Shown here one piece after another: positions 5,740-10,121 of a stretch of 10,121 bases of DNA. The stretch is taken from the NCBI GenBank assembly GCA_030606095.1, contig JAUWHC010000061.1, positions 1 through 10,121 of the forward strand. The letters are read 5' to 3'. The stretch comes from Promethearchaeota archaeon (GTDB lineage Archaea; Asgardarchaeota; Lokiarchaeia; Sigyniarchaeales; SOKP01). The first letter of the stretch is position 1. Each line of letters begins with the position of its first letter. The position numbers and the translations under genes were made by a program. The notes beneath the pieces are model-generated. The model was not told where the DNA came from. It made no database searches and saw nothing but the letters and a program-made list of their open reading frames with translations.

Positions 5740-6315
5740 ATGTCAGAATCAGATTTTAATATTAGTTTAAAAGGTAATGCAGACGCAGTTTATGCGAGTT
5801 TAGGTAGACGTAAAGAATTCTATATCACCGTACATAATCTTACTGAAAATTATATGCCTCAAGTAAGAGTAAGGTTATCCGTACCTTCCCAGGTTAGGTT
5901 ATTAGTGAAATCAGAATGGTATGGTGGAATTGCAAAGCATTATAGCAAAAATCGTCTATTTACAATATTAGTTAAAGAAAATGGAGTTTATGATTTAACT
6001 GCTACACTTACGACTAAGAGAGGGCACAATATCACATTCCCATTTATAGTTCAAGTTGGAACGACTCAAACACCTACAAAAACTATATCATTAGTTTCTA
6101 AACCAATTATTGATAAACCTATTTCCAATGTGAATTGTCCTTATTGTCATACTGAAATAAATGACGATGCTAAATTTTGTCCTCACTGTGGATCAAATGT
6201 AGAAGAAAAATTAATAGAAATTCAGGAAAAAAAATTAGCTAAGCATTGCCCAAATTGTGGAATAGAACTGCATCAAGAAGCAAAATTTTGTGCAAGCTGT
6301 GGTCAAAAAGTTTAA
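5740..6315 (+). CDS. Ig-like beta-domain protein with two C-terminal zinc ribbons
   Basis: A 191-residue protein without signal peptide or membrane helix, so probably cytosolic. Residues 1-107 alternate short hydrophobic strands with turns (for example FYITVHNLTENY, RVRLSVPS and FPFIVQVG) and look like a single Ig-like or CARDB-like beta sandwich; this is a fold impression, not a family match. A linker of Thr, Ser, Pro and Lys (108-130) follows. Then come two zinc ribbons: C133-x2-C136 with C147-x2-C150, and C170-x2-C173 with C184-x2-C187. Both second knuckles read AKFC-x2-CG, typical of archaeal double-zinc-ribbon proteins. A short charged helix (155-167) separates them. The start is supported by a modest AAAGGAT at 5726-5732. 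It stands alone between the corrinoid operon and a convergent glycosidase gene. It probably mediates protein or nucleic acid contacts; no enzymatic motif is visible. Confidence 0.8.
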   Translation: MSESDFNISLKGNADAVYASLGRRKEFYITVHNLTENYMPQVRVRLSVPSQVRLLVKSEWYGGIAKHYSKNRLFTILVKENGVYDLTATLTTKRGHNITFPFIVQVGTTQTPTKTISLVSKPIIDKPISNVNCPYCHTEINDDAKFCPHCGSNVEEKLIEIQEKKLAKHCPNCGIELHQEAKFCASCGQKV

Positions 6316-6336
6316 TGATGTAATCAAATAGTAACA

Positions 6337-6358
6337 TTTTTTCTTAAGAAATATTTCT
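6337..6358 (+). terminator. T6 tract followed by palindromes in the convergent gap
   Basis: Six T residues at 6337-6342 lie 21 bases after the zinc-ribbon stop and suit an archaeal T-tract terminator. They run into TTCTTAAGAA (6341-6350) and the perfect 12-bp palindrome AGAAATATTTCT (6347-6358). The gap of 83 bases between convergent genes holds no frame of note. Confidence 0.35.
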
Positions 6359-6398
6359 ATTTATGGAAATCTTAACACTTATGAACAGCATATCTAAT

Positions 6399-9035
6399 TC
6401 AAATTAGTTCAATTAGAAATCTTTGATTTTCTTTAATAGAAATTGTTTCTAAAAGAGAAATTTCTATACCTGAATTTTTGTGTATTAATTTTGCGTTTAT
6501 TATATTATCCTCCTTTTCAGGGCTTAATATTTTGCAATATATGATTTTATCAGGATTGAGTTTTTCTATAGATTTCAAGAGAACTGATTTAAGATTGAGG
6601 TTTCCATAAGAGACACTTATAGAAAAATTTAATCTTTTTTCACTTAGTTCTTGATTCACCTTACCCCAAGCAGTATTAATAATAAAAAACGATTGAAAAT
6701 TTGATGGATTTATTCTTGGTGCGAGTAATAATTGTTTAAGTTCCACAGAATAAGAAATCCCCGTTAACGCGTGAAGTAAAGTCCACGATGACATTGGTCT
6801 TACGTAATGATCGCCGCATTCCACTTCATTCCAAGGACTTCTATGTGAACCATCGTATCTTTTTCTAATCGAATTTATAATCGTTAAACCTTCATCAATA
6901 CGGTTTGTATAAATACATAGTGCAGCAATTTCATATTCAATTCCCGTCCAAACTTCATCTGTGTAATAAGTTGGAACTGTAGGTTTATTTCCATAAGGCC
7001 AAGTGCAATTTAATAATCCAGAGTCCGTAGATGATGCGAATATTCTTGGAGTTTGGGTTATTCCTTCAAATGATTCTTTAAAATTATATTTCACTATAGA
7101 CTCTATTGCCTTATCTACATGTTCAGCGGGTAAGATATATCCAAAACCTAAGTGAAATGCCCACCATTGGCCAATTAATTGGTCAGAGAAACAGCCAATT
7201 CCATATTGATATTCCTTTATTTTATTTTTGTCATATTTTTGAATGTAATATTCTCCATTCCAACATTCTTTATCAAGATAATTGCGACCAGAATCAAATA
7301 TGCCCTTACATTTTTTAGCCCAATCTTGTAAATTTAATTTTGTAGCAATTTGTTCACAGGCAAGAAGTGCTACTAAATAAAGCGATCCAATAAAAGTATT
7401 AACACCATAAAGAGAACAATCGTAAGTATTAGGTTGAGCACAAGAAATTATGCCATCTAAATTATTGTCGTAATCTTTAAATATATATTCCATTAGTTTT
7501 TGAACATTAGGCCAAGATTCCTCGAGGAATTTTAAATCGCCAGTGATTAGAAAATCTCGATAAACCTTTAAAATCATTCCAAACATTCCGTCTATAGCAG
7601 GAGGAATATCCCCACGGTCAGGGATCATCCCAAATTGTGGTAAATATAATGGAATAACAGCGCGGTGAGGTAAGTATCCCAATTTATGCTGTACTTTAAA
7701 CTCTGTGACTCGCATTGTTCTTTCAAGGGTTGGAAACAGATGTGCTAAGCTAAATTCATAATTCCAAACATGTGTACAATTTAATGGGCAACTTCCTCCA
7801 AATTTTTTGCCAGTAGAAACTCCGTTGCATCCTTCAAACCCATAAAAAGACCCATCCCTTATCCATAAGCAAGTTGGACTCCTAATTGTCGAAAGTGTTG
7901 CAGAAATCGAAGTCAATACTTCGGGAGGAAGTGTACTATAAAAAAAATCTTTATGAAACCTAAATGTGTTGTCTAATAGAGATGACCAATTATTTCTCAC
8001 ATATTCAATAACTTCTATTGAATTATAAAACCTTTCGCTATATTGATTTCCAATCCAAAATTCCGTTTTCGTATCAAAAAATAAAGCTCTATTCAAACGC
8101 CAATCCATGAAGCGATTTGGAAAGTTCCAAGCCAAATAAAATGTGATTACTGCATTTTCATCGGGTTTTAAGATTTTTTTCGATGCAAGGCTTCCTGTAT
8201 ATGTTTTTCCGATTTGACTCATGTCATCCTCACTTGGTTCTACCAAAATACCTTTTTGCGAAAATTGAGACCAGAAATTCTCCAAATCTTCCCATTGAGT
8301 TGATACCATAGCATCAGATTGATCAATAGCTAGTGTTATGTCACCGTATCGTTTATCGTTTTTAAGAAGTAATTTTGATTTCATATGAATAGCATTCCAA
8401 TTACCCACATGCTTGTGAAGGTTCAAATTACCCCCAAATAGAGGGTTAGAATCACCCCTTAATGTTTTTAGTCCATCCCATCCAATAAAATTTAATAAAT
8501 TTCCCAAAACAATTACTTCTATATTCTCTCTAGTAATGTTTTTAACTTGAAATTGAAAAATTATTACTGGTAATCCAGAATTCTTTGGATCTAAAGGTAT
8601 AAACGGATTAAATGCTATCAAATTAATCTCAATTGGAAGCAGAGCATCCTTAAATTGCAAAAATGAAATGGGGTATTCGCCATCAAATCGAATGTTCTCA
8701 ACTTCAGATAGCTCATCAAATAATTTTTTCATTTCTTTACTTATTATATGATCCCCAATCGACTTAGCCGGGATAAAATTAGGTTCTTTATGAGGTTTGG
8801 AACTAATCAATGCGCGTGTTATTATCTTTCCATCTGAATCATTTAATTCATGTGTTCTGATAGCAAAAAAACAATTTGGTACAAACGAGCGATGATTTAT
8901 ATTATTATTAATTTGCCATTGCTTTAAAAGACCATCTCCACCAACAGCAATAGATCCCGTCCCGATCCCTCCTAAAGGCATAGCTAAACATCTTAGGTTT
9001 TTTCCAGTTGAGGTAAGAATCCCTTTTGGTTTCAT
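6399..9035 (-). CDS. GH116 family glycoside hydrolase (GBA2-like beta-glucosidase/glucosylceramidase family)
   Basis: Retaining beta-glycosidase of family GH116, which includes human GBA2, bacterial TxGH116 and the archaeal SSO1353 enzyme. The 878 residues match the two-domain plan: an N-terminal beta domain (about 15-330, opening with GGIGTGS at 22-28) and a C-terminal (alpha/alpha)6 barrel (about 370-800). Catalytic residues can be placed: nucleophile E427 in HVWNYE (422-427) and acid/base D539 in QPNTYD (534-539). E737 and R746 in NEVECGDHYVR (736-746) correspond, with identical spacing, to TxGH116 residues E777 and R786 that hold the sugar. No signal peptide or membrane helix is seen, so it should act inside the cell. 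The ATG at 9035 lacks a ribosome site, so a leaderless or weakly translated start is possible. It is a stand-alone gene, convergent with the zinc-ribbon gene and divergent from purD. Aglycone (lipid, plant or own glycoside) and exact sugar are unknown. Confidence 0.92.
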   Translation of the reverse strand: MKPKGILTSTGKNLRCLAMPLGGIGTGSIAVGGDGLLKQWQINNNINHRSFVPNCFFAIRTHELNDSDGKIITRALISSKPHKEPNFIPAKSIGDHIISKEMKKLFDELSEVENIRFDGEYPISFLQFKDALLPIEINLIAFNPFIPLDPKNSGLPVIIFQFQVKNITRENIEVIVLGNLLNFIGWDGLKTLRGDSNPLFGGNLNLHKHVGNWNAIHMKSKLLLKNDKRYGDITLAIDQSDAMVSTQWEDLENFWSQFSQKGILVEPSEDDMSQIGKTYTGSLASKKILKPDENAVITFYLAWNFPNRFMDWRLNRALFFDTKTEFWIGNQYSERFYNSIEVIEYVRNNWSSLLDNTFRFHKDFFYSTLPPEVLTSISATLSTIRSPTCLWIRDGSFYGFEGCNGVSTGKKFGGSCPLNCTHVWNYEFSLAHLFPTLERTMRVTEFKVQHKLGYLPHRAVIPLYLPQFGMIPDRGDIPPAIDGMFGMILKVYRDFLITGDLKFLEESWPNVQKLMEYIFKDYDNNLDGIISCAQPNTYDCSLYGVNTFIGSLYLVALLACEQIATKLNLQDWAKKCKGIFDSGRNYLDKECWNGEYYIQKYDKNKIKEYQYGIGCFSDQLIGQWWAFHLGFGYILPAEHVDKAIESIVKYNFKESFEGITQTPRIFASSTDSGLLNCTWPYGNKPTVPTYYTDEVWTGIEYEIAALCIYTNRIDEGLTIINSIRKRYDGSHRSPWNEVECGDHYVRPMSSWTLLHALTGISYSVELKQLLLAPRINPSNFQSFFIINTAWGKVNQELSEKRLNFSISVSYGNLNLKSVLLKSIEKLNPDKIIYCKILSPEKEDNIINAKLIHKNSGIEISLLETISIKENQRFLIELI

Positions 9036-9140
9036 GATTATACTATTAATCTTTAATATTCCATATTATTGTTTCTATGATACTGAAATATAATCATTGA
9101 TTAATAATTATTTTAAAATTGATATGAAACAATTTAAATT

Positions 9141-9160
9141 AAATTATAATATGTTTATAC
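9141..9160 (+). promoter_or_regulatory. Candidate TATA region for purD
   Basis: TTTATAC at 9154-9160 is about 40 bases before the purD ATG and would give a leader of roughly 12 bases, enough for the TGATG motif (9187-9191) that lies just before the start. TTATAA at 9144-9149 is an alternative. The 160-base gap is also the upstream region of the divergent glycosidase gene; I see no convincing TATA box for that strand. Confidence 0.3.
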
Positions 9161-9195
9161 ACAATAGAAATTTATTTTATTTTAATTGATGAAAA

Positions 9196-10121
9196 ATGGT
9201 TAATTGTTTAATTATCGGCCACGGTGCCAGAGAACACGTAATAGGAGAAGCTTTAGTTCGTAGCGGAGCAAGTTTATATGCTTTTATGAGTTCTAAAAAC
9301 GCAGGCTTAGAGGATTTAAGCCAAGGTAGAATTAAAGTTCATTCTGAAATGGATTTTCAAGAAATTATTGATTATTGTAAATTAAATAGCATTGATATCG
9401 TTGTTGTTGGTCCAGAGGCACCTTTGGTTGTCGGAATCGTTGATGCTATAGAAAAAAATGGAATTCCTTGTATTGGACCCAGAATCGAGGCTGCTCAACT
9501 AGAAGGCTCCAAAATCTTTACTAGAAGACTTTTGGAAAAGTATAAAATCAGTTCAAATATAAAGAGTAAAGAATTTGACTCCATGGAAAATGTAGAAATT
9601 TATATTAAAGAATTAGGCATAAATAACATCGTTGTTAAGCCAGATGGTCTAACTGGAGGAAAAGGTGTAAAAGTCTATGGTGACCATCTTTTTTCGAAAC
9701 AAGATATTTTAGATTATTGTCAAACATTAGTTAAACAAAAATCGCCATTTATAATTGAACAAAAAATCGAAGGAGAAGAATTCACTCTTCAGACGTTTGT
9801 TGACGGGAAAACTGTCGTTGGTACTCCTTTAGTTCAAGATCATAAGAGAGCTTACGAAGACGATACTGGCCCAAATACGGGAGGTATGGGAAGTTACTCT
9901 ATGGAGAACCATCTAATGCCATTTATCACTCAAAATGATGTGGATGAAGCTCTTGAAGATATGAAGAAAGTTGTTGCTGCAGTTAAGGCAGAGACGGGCG
10001 TTGAATATAAAGGGTTTTTGTACGGAGGCTACATGAAAACGGTAGATGGTATTAAATTAATTGAATTTAATTCTAGGTTAGGAGATCCTGAAGCAATGAA
10101 TGTACTGCCTATATTAAAAAC
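9196..10121 (+). CDS. purD: Phosphoribosylamine-glycine ligase (GAR synthetase), 3' end cut by the window
   Basis: Catalyses the ATP-dependent joining of glycine to 5-phosphoribosylamine, the second step of de novo purine synthesis, in the cytosol. 308 residues are present of a family length near 430. Visible landmarks: the N-domain GHGAREH (8-14), VGPEAPLVVGI (71-81), GPRIEAAQLEGSK (94-106) before the ATP-grasp domain, KPDGLTGGKGV (148-158) as the ATP-binding glycine loop, GEEFTLQTFVDG (193-204), QDHKRAYEDDTGPNTGGMG (214-232) and FNSRLGDPEAMNVLP (291-305) with the metal-binding Glu290/Asn292 region. The DPEAMNVLP wording is the archaeal form, against DPETQ in many bacteria. The ATG at 9196 has TGATG just upstream. 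No other purine gene is visible nearby. The frame is intact to the window edge. Confidence 0.95.
   Translation, partial: MVNCLIIGHGAREHVIGEALVRSGASLYAFMSSKNAGLEDLSQGRIKVHSEMDFQEIIDYCKLNSIDIVVVGPEAPLVVGIVDAIEKNGIPCIGPRIEAAQLEGSKIFTRRLLEKYKISSNIKSKEFDSMENVEIYIKELGINNIVVKPDGLTGGKGVKVYGDHLFSKQDILDYCQTLVKQKSPFIIEQKIEGEEFTLQTFVDGKTVVGTPLVQDHKRAYEDDTGPNTGGMGSYSMENHLMPFITQNDVDEALEDMKKVVAAVKAETGVEYKGFLYGGYMKTVDGIKLIEFNSRLGDPEAMNVLPILK

Noticed and set aside
9124..9189. A 21-codon ATG frame just before purD
   Set aside because: It is AT-rich chance coding (Asn, Phe, Lys, Tyr), overlaps the likely TATA region and has no ribosome site.

Overview
The window is about 10 kb of very AT-rich DNA that reads as archaeal and, more specifically, as Asgard-like (Lokiarchaeia-like). 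The reasons are: an archaetidylinositol-phosphate-synthase-type CDP-alcohol transferase (archaeal lipid pathway), an archaeal-type PurD, TATA-like boxes placed for archaeal promoters, purine-rich GGTG/GGAGG ribosome binding sites, and a eukaryote-like Ras/Arf-superfamily GTPase with a long helical tail beside a coiled-coil protein. The taxonomic call is inference from gene content; no rRNA or other phylogenetic marker is present.

Layout. (1) 1-528, plus strand: 3' part of a membrane CDP-alcohol phosphatidyltransferase. (2) 624-2158, plus: a probable two-gene unit of a small GTPase with a ~150-residue tail and a coiled-coil protein. (3) 2196-3338, minus: a winged-helix/multi-cysteine/2x[4Fe-4S] ferredoxin protein. 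(4) 3591-5538, plus: a tight three-gene operon of an unrecognised 50-aa protein, a B12-binding corrinoid protein and a URO-D-family methyltransferase. It has its own TATA box, overlapped by a perfect 9-bp inverted repeat. (5) 5740-6315, plus: a beta-domain plus double zinc-ribbon protein. (6) 6399-9035, minus: a GH116 (GBA2-like) glycoside hydrolase with all recognisable catalytic residues. (7) 9196-end, plus: purD, cut by the window edge.

The most interesting block is 2196-5538. Corrinoid proteins carry methyl groups on cobalamin, URO-D-family methyltransferases move methyl groups onto or off them, and oxidised Co(II) needs an Fe-S-based reductase to re-enter the cycle. The divergent ferredoxin protein could be that activator, and its N-terminal winged helix could also make it the local regulator. 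No MttB-type substrate methyltransferase lies in the window, so the URO-D protein may be the substrate-specific enzyme. It lacks the HxC...C zinc ligands of the MtaA/MtbA coenzyme M methylases. The 50-aa protein is translationally coupled to the corrinoid protein and is a candidate new component. Substrate and physiology cannot be read from the sequence.

No tRNA, rRNA, CRISPR array, transposon or integration site was seen. No gene-free stretch exceeds 300 bases; the longest is 3339-3590, which holds the divergent promoters of block 2196-5538.
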